Source of the DNA: Ectopseudomonas guguanensis
GTDB lineage: Bacteria; Pseudomonadota; Gammaproteobacteria; Pseudomonadales; Pseudomonadaceae
Length of the DNA stretch: 64,000 bases
Direction of reading: 5' to 3'
Assembly (NCBI RefSeq): GCF_900104265.1
Contig: NZ_FNJJ01000011.1
Location: forward strand, 1-64,000
Below the pieces are notes generated by a model. It searched no databases. It was not told the DNA's origin and worked only from the letters and a program-made list of their open reading frames with translations. Below, piece after piece: positions 28,124-37,081 of this stretch (position 1 is its first letter; the number at the start of each line of letters is the position of its first letter). The position numbers and the translations under genes were made by a program.

Positions 28124-28591
28124 TCAGCGCAGCTTCTTGATGCGTTCGCTGGGGCTGATCACGTCGGTCAGGCGAATGCCGAACTTCTCGTTGACCACCA
28201 CCACTTCGCCATGGGCGATCAGCGTACCGTTGACCAGCACGTCGAGCGGCTCACCGGCCAGGCGATCCAGTTCGATCACCGACCCCTGGTTGAGCTGCAG
28301 CAGGTTACGAATGGTGATGTCGGTATTGCCCACCTCCATGGAAATGGACACCGGAATGTCCAGGATCACGTCCAGATTGGGTCCTTCCAGGCTGGTCGGC
28401 AGGTTGCTGGGCGGCGGCACACTGCCGAACTCCTCCATCGGCGCACGCGGCGCCGATGGCTGGGCAGGTGCCTGTCCGGCCAGCATCGCATCGATATCGT
28501 CCTGCCCCGCATCGCCCGCCTCGGCCAGCGCTGCGGCCCACTCGTCGGCCAGCGCCTGTTCCTCTGGGGAAGTGTTTTCTTCGTCTGCCAT
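28124..28591 (-). CDS. fliN: Flagellar motor switch protein FliN
   Basis: A 155-residue protein with an acidic N-terminus and the SpoA domain (LDVILDIPVSISMEVGNTDITIRNLLQLNQGSVIELDRLAGEPLDVLVNG). Forms the C-ring base with FliM and binds export ATPase complexes via FliH. Two bases separate it from fliO. Confidence 0.96.
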   Translation of the reverse strand: MADEENTSPEEQALADEWAAALAEAGDAGQDDIDAMLAGQAPAQPSAPRAPMEEFGSVPPPSNLPTSLEGPNLDVILDIPVSISMEVGNTDITIRNLLQLNQGSVIELDRLAGEPLDVLVNGTLIAHGEVVVVNEKFGIRLTDVISPSERIKKLR

Positions 28592-28660
28592 CGTCTTTCC
28601 TCGCCTGGCTTCAGCTATTCGTTTGCATCGGGCCCGCTGCCCCTGCGCAGTTCCAGCGCC

Positions 28661-29632
28661 TCAGCGCTGGCGTTCGATTGGTTCCAGCACCTGCAGGGCC
28701 AGATTGCCCTTGTGTGCGCCCAGCTTGACCTTGAAGGTCGGTACGCCATTGGCACGCATGATCACGTTCTCCGGCAGTTCCACCGGGATCACGTCGCCCG
28801 GCTGCATGTGCAGGATGTCGCGCAGCTTCAGCTGACGACGTGCCACGGTGGCGGCCAGCGGTACGCTGACATCGAGAATGTCTTCGCGCAGCGCCTTGAT
28901 CCAGCGCTCGTCCTGATCGTCGACATCGGACTGGAAGCCGGCGTCGAGCATCTCGCGGATCGGCTCGATCATCGAGTACGGCATGGTGATGTGCAGGTCG
29001 CCGCCACCGCCGTCCAGTTCGATATGGAAGGTGGATACCACCACTACCTCGCTGGGGCTGACGATGTTGGCCAGGGCCGGGTTGACCTCGGAGTTGACGT
29101 ACTCGAAGTTGATGTCCATGACCGCGTGCCAGGCCTCGCGCAGGTCGATGAACGCCTGGTCGAGCACCATGCGCACCACGCGCAGCTCTGTGGGGGTGAA
29201 CTCGCGACCCTCGATCTTGGCGTGACGACCGTCGCCGCCGAAGAAGTTGTCCACCAGCTTGAACACCAGCTTGGCGTCGAGGATGAACAGCCCGGTGCCG
29301 CGCAGCGGCTTCATCTTCACCAGGTTGAGGCTGGTGGGCACGTAGAGCGAATGCACGTATTCGCCGAACTTCATCACCTGCACGCCGCCGACGGCGACGT
29401 CGGCCGAGCGGCGCAGCAGGTTGAACATGCTGATGCGGGTGTAACGGGCGAAACGCTCGTTGATCATCTCCAGGGTCGGCATGCGCCCACGGACGATACG
29501 ATCCTGACTGGTCAGGTCATACTGCTTGACGCTACCCGGCTCCGCGGCGTCCTCGGTTTCCACCAGGCCGTCGTCGACGCCATGCAACAGCGCATCGATC
29601 TCGTCCTGGGAAAGCAGGTCTTGCACGGCCAT
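28661..29632 (-). CDS. fliM: Flagellar motor switch protein FliM
   Basis: A 323-residue protein whose N-terminus contains the CheY-P binding peptide LSQDEIDALLHGVDDG. The middle CheC-like domain and C-terminal SpoA domain (LGAHKGNLALQV) follow. Transduces CheY-P binding into rotor reversal. Confidence 0.96.
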   Translation of the reverse strand: MAVQDLLSQDEIDALLHGVDDGLVETEDAAEPGSVKQYDLTSQDRIVRGRMPTLEMINERFARYTRISMFNLLRRSADVAVGGVQVMKFGEYVHSLYVPTSLNLVKMKPLRGTGLFILDAKLVFKLVDNFFGGDGRHAKIEGREFTPTELRVVRMVLDQAFIDLREAWHAVMDINFEYVNSEVNPALANIVSPSEVVVVSTFHIELDGGGGDLHITMPYSMIEPIREMLDAGFQSDVDDQDERWIKALREDILDVSVPLAATVARRQLKLRDILHMQPGDVIPVELPENVIMRANGVPTFKVKLGAHKGNLALQVLEPIERQR

Positions 29633-29644
29633 CTTCGGCTCCCG

Positions 29645-30163
29645 CTACTGCAACACGAAATTGGTGAACAGCACCTGCTCGACCACGGTACTGCCGGTTT
29701 CCTTCTGCGCCAGCTCCTGCACGCTGGCCAGCGCCTGCTGCAGGAGCATGTCCTTGCCCAGTGGCGTTTGCAGCGCGGCGAAGTCCTGGCCGGACAGCAG
29801 CATCACCAGACGATTGCGCAGCACCGGCATGTGCACCTTGAGCTTTTCCATCCCGGCGGCATCACGGCTCATCAGGGCCATGCTGACCTGCAGATAGCGG
29901 GTGCGGTTCTGATGATTGAAATTGACCACGAAGGCCGGCATCAGGTCCTGGTAAATGGCTGGCTGACGCACCGGGGCAGCTGCCACGGCCTCTGCCGGCT
30001 TGGCCTCCTCGTGCTTGTCGCCCTTGCTGAGAATGAACCAGGTACCGCCAACGGACAGGCCGACAGCCAGAAGCAGACCCACCACGATGAGGATGATGAG
30101 TTTGAGCTTGCTCTTGCCGGCGGGTTGTCCGTCGGCAGCCGGTGCCGCTTCTTTCTTAGCCAT
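29645..30163 (-). CDS. fliL: Flagellar basal body protein FliL
   Basis: A 172-residue protein: Lys/Ala-rich cytoplasmic start, one membrane helix (LIILIVVGLLLAVGLSVGGTWFIL, about 22-45) and periplasmic domain ending FTNFVLQ as in FliL. It forms a ring around the stator. First gene of the fliL-to-flhB operon, behind a sigma-54 promoter. Confidence 0.94.
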   Translation of the reverse strand: MAKKEAAPAADGQPAGKSKLKLIILIVVGLLLAVGLSVGGTWFILSKGDKHEEAKPAEAVAAAPVRQPAIYQDLMPAFVVNFNHQNRTRYLQVSMALMSRDAAGMEKLKVHMPVLRNRLVMLLSGQDFAALQTPLGKDMLLQQALASVQELAQKETGSTVVEQVLFTNFVLQ

Positions 30164-30214
30164 GCCAATAATCCGTCAGTGCCTGGGTTCTTTTCCGCAT
30201 TCAAGGGGTTAAGA

Positions 30215-30230
30215 GCAAGTGTTATGCCAG
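30215..30230 (-). promoter_or_regulatory. Sigma-54 promoter of the fliL operon
   Basis: Minus-strand TGGCATAACACTTGCT matches TGGCAC-N5-TTGCT with a single deviation and exact GG-N10-GC spacing. It starts about 50 bases before the fliL ATG. Consistent with RpoN-dependent expression of export genes. Confidence 0.85.
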
Positions 30231-30301
30231 CATATGAGCAGGCTTGTCTAACTCTGGGCTGCGGATTTAACAGCGCCCGCTGCTCGCTGTCACCCAAAAT
30301 G

Positions 30302-30338
30302 CATTCGCCCGAGCACCTTTCGGCGGCCCGGGCGAATG
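30302..30338 (-). terminator. Probable terminator after fliK
   Basis: A 10-bp perfect stem (CATTCGCCCG / CGGGCGAATG) lies 57 bases past the fliK stop on the minus strand and is followed by CATTTTGGG, a weak T run. It separates fliK transcription from the fliL promoter. Confidence 0.6.
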
Positions 30339-30394
30339 AAAGTCTAGCGGAGGATGCCGAGCGTCGGGCATTGCCTCGGGACTGGAAGCGTTCT

Positions 30395-31621
30395 TCAGGC
30401 GTAGTAGTCGACCAGACCACGGCCGGCGGTCAAGCGCTCGCTGCGCACCTCCTGCTGGGCACCGGGTTGCAGCTCTTCGCCAGCGAGCAGACCATCACGC
30501 GAGGCGGAGCCACCGCGGCCGCCTTCGCCCTGCCCCTGCCAGCCGCGGTTCAGCGACTGGTCGGAAACGTTGGCATCGGCCAGGTTCATGCCCTGCTGGG
30601 CGAACAGCTCACGCAGGCGGTGCATCTGTCCCTCCAGCGCCTCACGCACCCCGGCGTTGGGGCTGGCGAAGGTCACCTGCGCCTGATCCTGGGACAGGTT
30701 CACGCGTACCTCGAGGCGCCCCAGCTCAGCCGGGTCGAGCTGGATTTCAGCCGACTTGAGGTTCTGGCTGGACAGCCACATGACGCGATCGACCACCGCC
30801 TCGCTCCAGCCGCCCTGCTGCATCGCCACCGGCTGCCCCGGTACCAGCGGCAGGCGCTGCGCGGCGCCAGCCTGATGATTGAGCGCCTGGGTCAGCGCAT
30901 TGAGCTTGCTGACGAACTGATCCGGACGGTTGGGCTGAACGCTCTCCCTGAGGCTCTCCAGGGCATCCTTGGCCAGGCTTTCCGGCGGCAGGTCCAGCAT
31001 CTGCTCTTCGCTGCTTTCGCTGGATTGCTCGCCCTTGCCCATCGCCGCCATGGCCGCGGCAAAGTCGGTACTGGTGGCGACCCTGGTACTTTTGCTCGCA
31101 GCATCCTGCGGGGCCTGGGCCTTGCTTGCCTCTTCCACTGGTTGCTTGAGCAGCGCCAGCGGGTCGAGCGCGTCCTCCTCCAGCACCGGCTCGGCACTCT
31201 CGGCGGCGCCGACGCTGGTACCGGTAATCAGCAGCGCTGGCATGTCCGGCGCTTCCTCGGCTACCGGGGCCTCCTCCGGCTGAACCTGGATGCCACCCAG
31301 CGCCATCGCCAGCAGCGGGTCGAGCGCCTCTTCAGCCTCCTCCTGCGTCGGCAAGGAATTGCCGGGGGCGGCAACCGCAGGCTGCTCGGCGGCAGTCGCA
31401 GCGGCATCGGACTCTGCCGTGGCGGGCGCGGGCTTCTGCTCCTGGCTGGTTCTGTCGGTACTGCCAGCACGCTCGCCAGGCTTGGCCTGACGCTCCTTGG
31501 CATATACCTCGGCAAAGCTGGAAGCACCGTTCTTGCTGGGTTCCGGCGCTTTGGCCGGCTGCTTCGCTTTGCTCTTTGCCTCAGGCGTGGCCTGCAGGCG
31601 TAGGTCGGGCAACGCGGACAT
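30395..31621 (-). CDS. fliK: Flagellar hook-length control protein FliK
   Basis: A 408-residue protein with a low-complexity Ala/Glu/Pro-rich ruler region and a C-terminal Flg_hook domain (MWLSSQNLKSAEIQLDPAELGRLEVRVNLSQDQAQVTFASPNAGVREALEGQMHRLRELFAQQGMNL, about 280-350). It measures the hook and triggers the FlhB switch. Own sigma-54 promoter upstream. Confidence 0.94.
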   Translation of the reverse strand: MSALPDLRLQATPEAKSKAKQPAKAPEPSKNGASSFAEVYAKERQAKPGERAGSTDRTSQEQKPAPATAESDAAATAAEQPAVAAPGNSLPTQEEAEEALDPLLAMALGGIQVQPEEAPVAEEAPDMPALLITGTSVGAAESAEPVLEEDALDPLALLKQPVEEASKAQAPQDAASKSTRVATSTDFAAAMAAMGKGEQSSESSEEQMLDLPPESLAKDALESLRESVQPNRPDQFVSKLNALTQALNHQAGAAQRLPLVPGQPVAMQQGGWSEAVVDRVMWLSSQNLKSAEIQLDPAELGRLEVRVNLSQDQAQVTFASPNAGVREALEGQMHRLRELFAQQGMNLADANVSDQSLNRGWQGQGEGGRGGSASRDGLLAGEELQPGAQQEVRSERLTAGRGLVDYYA

Positions 31622-31657
31622 GGACGCTCTCCGTCTGATGGGTCGTGACGGTACCAG

Positions 31658-31673
31658 AGCAAAGGGCGGGCCA
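31658..31673 (-). promoter_or_regulatory. Sigma-54 promoter of fliK
   Basis: Minus-strand TGGCCCGCCCTTTGCT keeps GG-N10-GC with TTGCT at -12. It is 37-52 bases before the fliK ATG. One mismatch in the -24 element (TGGCCC). Confidence 0.65.
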
Positions 31674-31685
31674 ACTCGTGAAAGC

Positions 31686-32039
31686 TCAGACGCGGTAGCG
31701 CTGGCGCTCGGACTTGAACAGGATGCGCACGATGGCGAACTCGCGCTCGATCTGCTCGATCAGCGCCGGGGCCAGTTCCAGCGCCTCGCGCCGCCCGGCA
31801 TCCTCCAGCTCCTTGCACAGACCGGCCAGCAGCACGGCGCCCATGTTGCTGCAACTGCCCTTGAAGCTGTGCGCAGCCAGCCGCAGGCCCTGCGCGTCGC
31901 CCTCGGCGCGGGCCTGATGCAACAGGCGCAAACGCTCTTCCGAGTCGGCGACGAAGGTATCGAGCAGAATGGGGTATTCGTCTTCCATGACGTCCTGCAA
32001 GGCCGCCAGGACGGCATCGTCGAGATGGATATCGGACAC
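31686..32039 (-). CDS. Stand-alone histidine phosphotransfer (Hpt) protein
   Basis: A 117-residue helical Hpt domain: LRLAAHSFKGSCSNMGAVLLAGLCKELE includes the phosphorylatable His and the following KG. Lies just downstream of the regulator/phosphatase gene. In P. aeruginosa an HptB protein phosphorylates HsbR, and this trio looks like the same phosphorelay placed in the flagellar cluster. Confidence 0.88.
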   Translation of the reverse strand: MSDIHLDDAVLAALQDVMEDEYPILLDTFVADSEERLRLLHQARAEGDAQGLRLAAHSFKGSCSNMGAVLLAGLCKELEDAGRREALELAPALIEQIEREFAIVRILFKSERQRYRV

Positions 32040-32069
32040 CGGGTCACTCCCTGAACTTCAAGGCCCGGA

Positions 32070-33758
32070 TTATGCCTCAGCGGACCAGCAAAACTCCACG
32101 CTGACGCCCCGTCCGTCGGGGCCGCAAGCAAAACCGTCACTCAGCTCACGCACCAGCGCAAGCCCGCGCCCGCAGAGCGCGCCCTCCCTCGTCGCCATGA
32201 GCCTGGCGGGGTCGAAACCCGGCCCGCTATCCTCCACCCGCACGATCAGCCGACCGCCATTGTCCTCGGGCAGCATCTGCAGATGAAAACGTACGTAGCC
32301 GTCACGCAGGGCTCCCAGGCGCAGGCGCCGTTCCCGGTAGTATTCGGCGAAGCCGCTGGCGTCCTGCTTGAGCGAGGAATCCAGCCCCATCACTCCGTGT
32401 TCCAGTGCATTGGAATACAGCTCGGCGAGCACCGTATACAGCTCGCCGCCACGTGGGCGCAGGGCCTGCACGTCCAGCAGCAGCTGCAGCAGGTACGGCA
32501 AGGGGTTGAAATGGCGCAGGCTCAGCGCGCGAAACTCGAAGCTGGCCGACCAGTCCATCAGGCTGCTCTGGCCACTATCGGCGAAGGCCAGCGGCCGCGG
32601 ACGCTCGTCGTCCTCGGCGAGCCCGACCTGGAGCATGCTGACGTCGTCCTGCTGCTCCCCGCGGAATGCCACCAGCGCCTGCTGGATTTCCTCGAACAAG
32701 GCCTGCGGCTGGCGATTGGCATCGAGCAGCCCGAGCAGGCGCGCCTCGCCGAACAGCTGCCCTTGCCGATCACTGGCTTCGAGGACGCCGTCACTGAGCA
32801 GGAAGATGCGATCCCCCGGCGCCAGCGGATAGACCTCGCAGCGATCGCTGAATGCCGCGGGTTCGAGGATGCCGAGAGGCAGATGGCGTGACACCAGGGG
32901 CTGGCGCGGACGGCCATCGGCATGCAGCAGGTAGCCATCCGGCAGCCCGCCATTCCACACCTCCAGCAGACCGCGCTTGCTGCTGATGTTGAGCAGGGTG
33001 GCGCAGCAGAACACCCCGACCGGCAGGATGCGCTTGAGCTTGGCATTGATCTCGCGAAGGATCTCGGCCAGTGCATGCCCCTTGGCCGTCATGCCATAAA
33101 ACACCTCGGCCAGCGGCATGGCGCCGATGGCCGCAGGCAGGCCATGGCCAGTGAAGTCGCCGAGCATCACGTGCATGCCGCCAGAGGGCTTGTAGGCCGC
33201 CAGCAGCAGATCGCCGTTGAACAACGCATAGGGCGACTGCATGTAGCGGATGTTCGGCGCGTCCAGGCAGCCGGAATGCGCCACCTTGTCGAATACCGCC
33301 TTGGCCACGCGCTGCTCGCGCAGCAGGTGTTCGTTGTGCCGGGCGATCAGGTCGCGCTGCTGCAGCACGGTGTCATGCAGACGGCGCAGACGATCCATCG
33401 CGCCGATCTTGGCCTCGAGTATCACCCGGTTGTAGGGCTTGGCGAGAAAGTCGTCACCACCGGCTCCCAGACACCGTACCAGCGCCTCGCCCTCGGTGAG
33501 CGAGGTAAGGAAGATGATCGGCACCAGCGCCTCGCCGGCCTGCTCCTTGATCCGTCGCGCCGCCTCGAAGCCATCCATCACCGGCATCAGCGCATCCATA
33601 AGGACCAGGTGCGGGCGCTCCTGCTCGAACAGGGCGACCGCCTCCAGGCCATTGCTGGCGGTCAGCACACGATGGCCCTGGCGGCTGACGATGGTGGACA
33701 ACAGCATGCGGTCAGCCGCATTGTCCTCGGCAATCAGGATCGCAAGACGATCGGGCAT
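32070..33758 (-). CDS. Response regulator with PP2C phosphatase and ATPase kinase domains (HsbR-like)
   Basis: A 562-residue three-part protein: receiver (LAILIAEDNAADRML, VLMDALMPVMDGFEAAR), a SpoIIE/PP2C phosphatase (LLAAYKPSGGMHVMLGDFTGHGLPAAIGAMPLAE ... RIFLLSDGVLEA), and a C-terminal anti-sigma-type ATPase (NALEHGVMGLD ... VRVEDSGPGFD). This is the HsbR architecture that both phosphorylates and dephosphorylates the STAS partner HsbA. Its stop and the STAS gene adjoin, and the last base is shared. Confidence 0.88.
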   Translation of the reverse strand: MPDRLAILIAEDNAADRMLLSTIVSRQGHRVLTASNGLEAVALFEQERPHLVLMDALMPVMDGFEAARRIKEQAGEALVPIIFLTSLTEGEALVRCLGAGGDDFLAKPYNRVILEAKIGAMDRLRRLHDTVLQQRDLIARHNEHLLREQRVAKAVFDKVAHSGCLDAPNIRYMQSPYALFNGDLLLAAYKPSGGMHVMLGDFTGHGLPAAIGAMPLAEVFYGMTAKGHALAEILREINAKLKRILPVGVFCCATLLNISSKRGLLEVWNGGLPDGYLLHADGRPRQPLVSRHLPLGILEPAAFSDRCEVYPLAPGDRIFLLSDGVLEASDRQGQLFGEARLLGLLDANRQPQALFEEIQQALVAFRGEQQDDVSMLQVGLAEDDERPRPLAFADSGQSSLMDWSASFEFRALSLRHFNPLPYLLQLLLDVQALRPRGGELYTVLAELYSNALEHGVMGLDSSLKQDASGFAEYYRERRLRLGALRDGYVRFHLQMLPEDNGGRLIVRVEDSGPGFDPARLMATREGALCGRGLALVRELSDGFACGPDGRGVSVEFCWSAEA

Positions 33759-34063
33759 CAGCTGATCTGAAACAGCTGCTCGAAATTGGAAATCGCAAGG
33801 ATCTTGCGCACGTCGCTGCTGCAGTTGAGCAGACGAATCTGCGCCGAATCGCCGCCGGCGTGATCACGCAACAGCAGCAACATGCCCAGCGCCGAGCTAT
33901 CCAGATAGCTGGTGTCGCGCAGGTCGACCTGATAGCGCTTGGGCGTCACATTGACGCGCTCGTAGGCGTCACGAAACTCCTGATGGGAGGCGAAGTCGAA
34001 GCGTCCTCTGATCACGATGGTCAGCTCTTGCCCGTCTGCCGACGGCTGCGAGGTGATGGCCAT
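33758..34063 (-). CDS. STAS-domain anti-sigma factor antagonist (HsbA-like)
   Basis: A 101-residue STAS protein; the phosphorylatable serine region YQVDLRDTSYLDSSALGMLLLLRDH is canonical. ATG at 34063 chosen because AAAGGAG precedes it by five bases. Likely substrate of the adjacent PP2C/kinase regulator; in P. aeruginosa HsbA partitions between FlgM and a diguanylate cyclase to set swimming versus biofilm. Confidence 0.88.
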   Translation of the reverse strand: MAITSQPSADGQELTIVIRGRFDFASHQEFRDAYERVNVTPKRYQVDLRDTSYLDSSALGMLLLLRDHAGGDSAQIRLLNCSSDVRKILAISNFEQLFQIS

Positions 34064-34155
34064 GTCTACTCCTTTGTCGAGACTTTGCCAGATAGGGCAG
34101 TTCACGTCTGAAGGTGTAGCACCTGCCAGGCGCCGAAACAACTTTCAGATTTGTA

Positions 34156-34177
34156 TGAAAAAGTCGCCGAGCGGCGC
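34156..34177 (-). terminator. Weak candidate terminator after fliJ
   Basis: On the minus strand a short stem CGCC-gctc-GGCG is followed by ACTTTTTCA immediately past the fliJ stop. The stem is only four base pairs, so this is tentative. Confidence 0.4.
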
Positions 34178-34180
34178 TGA

Positions 34181-34630
34181 TCAGGGTTCGCCGCGGTCGA
34201 TCAGGCGCTGCGCCAGTTCATCGAGCAGTTTCTGCTCGCGCCTGTCCTCGGCCAGCCGGGCTTCGTCGATATAGCGCTGCACCAGCTTGCGCAGGCCTTC
34301 GAGGCGCGCATAGCGCTGCTGCCACACGGCACGTACCTTCTCCAGGTTGGCACGATGCCACTCCAGGCTTTGCTGCTGCTGGCCGACCGCCGTCTCGAGT
34401 TGTGACAGGAAGCGCTGATAATTCATCAGCCACTGGCCGGAAACCCCCTTGCTGCCCTCGCTGATCCACTGCTGCTGGTAATCGCCGCGAAAGCGCTCCA
34501 GTTCACCCAGCTTGGCCTCGGCCTGGCCGACCAGCCCCTGGCAGTGCCCGAGCTGACGCGCCGCCTCGCGCTCGGCCTTCTGCGCCATCTCGACCACCGG
34601 TTGCAGGCGCCGGGCACGACTCAGGCTCAT
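34181..34630 (-). CDS. fliJ: Flagellar export chaperone FliJ
   Basis: A 149-residue, almost wholly helical coiled-coil protein (RARRLQPVVEMAQKAEREAARQLGHCQ ... WQQRYARLEGLRKLVQRYIDEARLAEDRREQK). FliJ is the rotor-like stalk of the FliI ATPase. Directly downstream of fliI. Confidence 0.93.
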   Translation of the reverse strand: MSLSRARRLQPVVEMAQKAEREAARQLGHCQGLVGQAEAKLGELERFRGDYQQQWISEGSKGVSGQWLMNYQRFLSQLETAVGQQQQSLEWHRANLEKVRAVWQQRYARLEGLRKLVQRYIDEARLAEDRREQKLLDELAQRLIDRGEP

Positions 34631-34676
34631 GGCGCCGCGGCCTCAATGACGTCGAAACAATAGCGAGCGCGCTTCA

Positions 34677-36023
34677 TCATTGCCCCAGCACGGCGGCCAG
34701 CTGTTCTCGACTCAGGGGCAGCCCCACGCTCTCCTCCAGCCCCTGGCGCAGGTACTGGGCCATGATCGGCTGACGGGCGATGGCCAGGTCGGTGTCCGCA
34801 TCGCCCCCCGCAACGTAGGCGCCGACGCTGATCAGATCGCGGCTCTGCTGGTAGCGCGACCACAGCTGCTTGAAGCGCTGCGCCTGCTTGAGCTGCTCCG
34901 GCGGCACCACCTGCGGCATGACCCGGCTGATCGACGACTCGATATCGATCGCCGGATAGTGCCCCTCCTCCGCCAGGCGCCGGGACAGGACGAAGTGGCC
35001 ATCGAGCACGCCGCGCGCGGCATCGGCGATGGGGTCCTGCTGGTCGTCGCCCTCGCTCAGCACGGTGTAGAACGCGGTGATGGAACCGCCGCCAGCCTCG
35101 GCATTACCGGCACGCTCGACCAGCCTGGGCAACTTGGCGAACACCGAAGGCGGATAGCCCTTGGTGGCCGGCGGCTCACCGATGGCCAGGGCGATTTCAC
35201 GCTGCGCCTGGGCGTAGCGCGTCAGCGAGTCCATCAGCAGCAGGACGTTCTTGCCCTTGTCGCGGAAATATTCGGCGATACGCGTGCAGTACTGCGCGGC
35301 ACGCAGCCGCATCAGCGGCGCATCGTCGGCCGGCGAGGCCACGACGACCGAGCGCTTGAGCCCCTCTTCGCCGAGAATCTCGTCGATGAACTCCTTGACC
35401 TCGCGCCCGCGCTCACCGATCAGCCCGACGACGATGATCTCGGCCTCGGTAAAGCGCGTCATCATGCCCAGCAACACCGACTTGCCGACACCGGTACCGG
35501 CGAACAGGCCCAGGCGCTGACCGCGCCCGACGGTGAGCAAACCGTTGATCGAACGAATGCCGACGTCCAGCGGCTGGCTGATGGGATCGCGGTTGAGCGG
35601 GTTGATGGTCGGGCCATCCACCGGTACCCAGTCCTCGGCCTTCATACCGCCCTTGCCGTCCAGCGCACGGCCGGCGCCGTCGAGAACCCGGCCGAGCATC
35701 GACATACCCATGGGCAGACGCCCGGCATCGGGCAGCGGTACCACGCGCGCGCCCGGGGCAACGCCGGCCAGGCTGCCCACCGGCATCAGGTAGATCTTGC
35801 CGCCGGAAAATCCCATCACCTCGGCCTCGACCTGAACCGGATGATAGCTGTCGTCGTTGATCACCAGGCAGCGACTGCCGATGGCCGCGCGCAGGCCTTC
35901 GGCCTCCAGGGTAAGGCCGACCATGCGCAGCAGACGGCCTTCGAGTATGGGCTGGCTGGGCAGGCTGATCGCTTCGCTGTAGCCCTCCAGACGCCGGGCG
36001 AAGCTCACGCGATCAAGGCGCAT
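34677..36023 (-). CDS. fliI: Flagellum-specific ATP synthase FliI
   Basis: A 448-residue F1-beta-like ATPase: [15 protein letters not shown] start, Walker [49 protein letters not shown]. It energises export with FliH and FliJ. The ATG at 36023 overlaps fliH by 11 bases; an alternative ATG at 36032 exists three codons upstream. Confidence 0.96.
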   Translation of the reverse strand: MRLDRVSFARRLEGYSEAISLPSQPILEGRLLRMVGLTLEAEGLRAAIGSRCLVINDDSYHPVQVEAEVMGFSGGKIYLMPVGSLAGVAPGARVVPLPDAGRLPMGMSMLGRVLDGAGRALDGKGGMKAEDWVPVDGPTINPLNRDPISQPLDVGIRSINGLLTVGRGQRLGLFAGTGVGKSVLLGMMTRFTEAEIIVVGLIGERGREVKEFIDEILGEEGLKRSVVVASPADDAPLMRLRAAQYCTRIAEYFRDKGKNVLLLMDSLTRYAQAQREIALAIGEPPATKGYPPSVFAKLPRLVERAGNAEAGGGSITAFYTVLSEGDDQQDPIADAARGVLDGHFVLSRRLAEEGHYPAIDIESSISRVMPQVVPPEQLKQAQRFKQLWSRYQQSRDLISVGAYVAGGDADTDLAIARQPIMAQYLRQGLEESVGLPLSREQLAAVLGQ

Positions 36024-36813
36024 CGCCGCCATCCAGATCCAGGTGGATGTCCGCCTCCGGCGGCTGGGTACTCTGCGCGCGCTGCTGCTCGAACAGCTGC
36101 TTGAGCGCCTGCGCCATGCGCGTCTCGACACTGGCGTCGATCTGGCTGTGTTCCGACTCGATGCGGCAGCCGCCGGGCAGCAGGCTGTCGTCCTCGAGGA
36201 TGCGCCAGCTTTCCTCATGGCGCTCGCGCAGCGCCTTGATCGTCTCGAAATCCTGCGGGTTGACCTGGATGCGCACGTTGTCGGCGCCCATGGGCAACAG
36301 TTTGAGCGCCTCGCGCAGCACCTGACGAATCTGGCTGGAATCGATGCTCAGCTCGCGCTGGATCACCTCACGCACCATATGGCTGACCAGGCGAACCAGG
36401 GCCACCTCCATCTGCTGATCCTGCTCGGCAATCGGATCGAGCAGCTGCACCATGAGGCGTTCCAGGCTGCCGATCTTGAGCGCCAGCGCGGCATCGGCCT
36501 CCTGCTTGGCCTTGAGCTGGCCAGCATGAAAACCGTCCTTCTCGCCAGTGGCGAAACCTTCGTTGTAGGCGTCCTGGCGAATCGCCTCGAGCTCATCGAG
36601 CGTCAGCGGCTTGACGTCCTCGATGGCCACCTCCTCCACCTGCCCGGCTTCCTCGGCCTCGGCAGCCACAGGAGCAGGCGGCGTCTCGTCGCTCGCGCTC
36701 TCGGCCTCGTTCGGCTCCTCACCCGGCGCGTCGAAGCTGGGCAGTGCCCAGCGGTCGAAAGTGCCCAGGTCCTTGGCGCGAATCAGCTCGCTCTCGGGCT
36801 CCTTGGCTGCCAT
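36013..36813 (-). CDS. fliH: Flagellar assembly protein FliH
   Basis: A 266-residue protein starting [22 protein letters not shown]. Acidic N-terminus, helical middle with [24 protein letters not shown]-terminal [16 protein letters not shown] ... [22 protein letters not shown] stator-like domain. Regulates FliI. An element of about 268 bases directly precedes its start codon, so its original leader and Shine-Dalgarno are element-derived; AGGGTCTG is not a good ribosome site. Confidence 0.94.
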   Translation of the reverse strand: MAAKEPESELIRAKDLGTFDRWALPSFDAPGEEPNEAESASDETPPAPVAAEAEEAGQVEEVAIEDVKPLTLDELEAIRQDAYNEGFATGEKDGFHAGQLKAKQEADAALALKIGSLERLMVQLLDPIAEQDQQMEVALVRLVSHMVREVIQRELSIDSSQIRQVLREALKLLPMGADNVRIQVNPQDFETIKALRERHEESWRILEDDSLLPGGCRIESEHSQIDASVETRMAQALKQLFEQQRAQSTQPPEADIHLDLDGGDAP

Positions 36814-37081
36814 CAGGGTCTGTTCCCGTTTCGACGCGAGCCGCGTTGCTGCGCCAAATGGCGCCAGGCAAGGCGCGGGACGCAGGGAATGGTTGCCCCC
36901 TTGCCAAGTCCCGCAACACCGCATGGCGCCATTTGCCGCGCAACCCGAAGGGCCGGGCCGGTTTTTGCGCGCTGCTGCGTTATTCGTCGTTCATTTGGAA
37001 TGACCAAACTTCTCTCCTCATGCCTTGCCCCGCGCAAAAACTGGCTCCGGCGCGGCCGTGGCGAAACGGGAATAGACCCTG
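36814..37081. mobile_element. MITE-like element between fliH and fliG
   Basis: Terminal inverted repeats of 20 bases (36814-36833 and 37062-37081; core AGGGTCTGTTCCCGTTTCG) match at 19 of 20 positions. The 268-base body fills the whole fliG-fliH gap: it begins one base after the fliH ATG on the plus strand and ends at the fliG stop. No ORF of significance and no clear target duplication. Non-autonomous element mobilised in trans, or a REP-type repeat; it lies inside the fliEFGHIJ transcript. Confidence 0.72.

Noticed and set aside
28211..31603. Plus-strand frame of 1,130 codons across fliN-fliM-fliL-fliK
   Set aside because: Runs antisense through four well-recognised genes with no domain or coding signal of its own.
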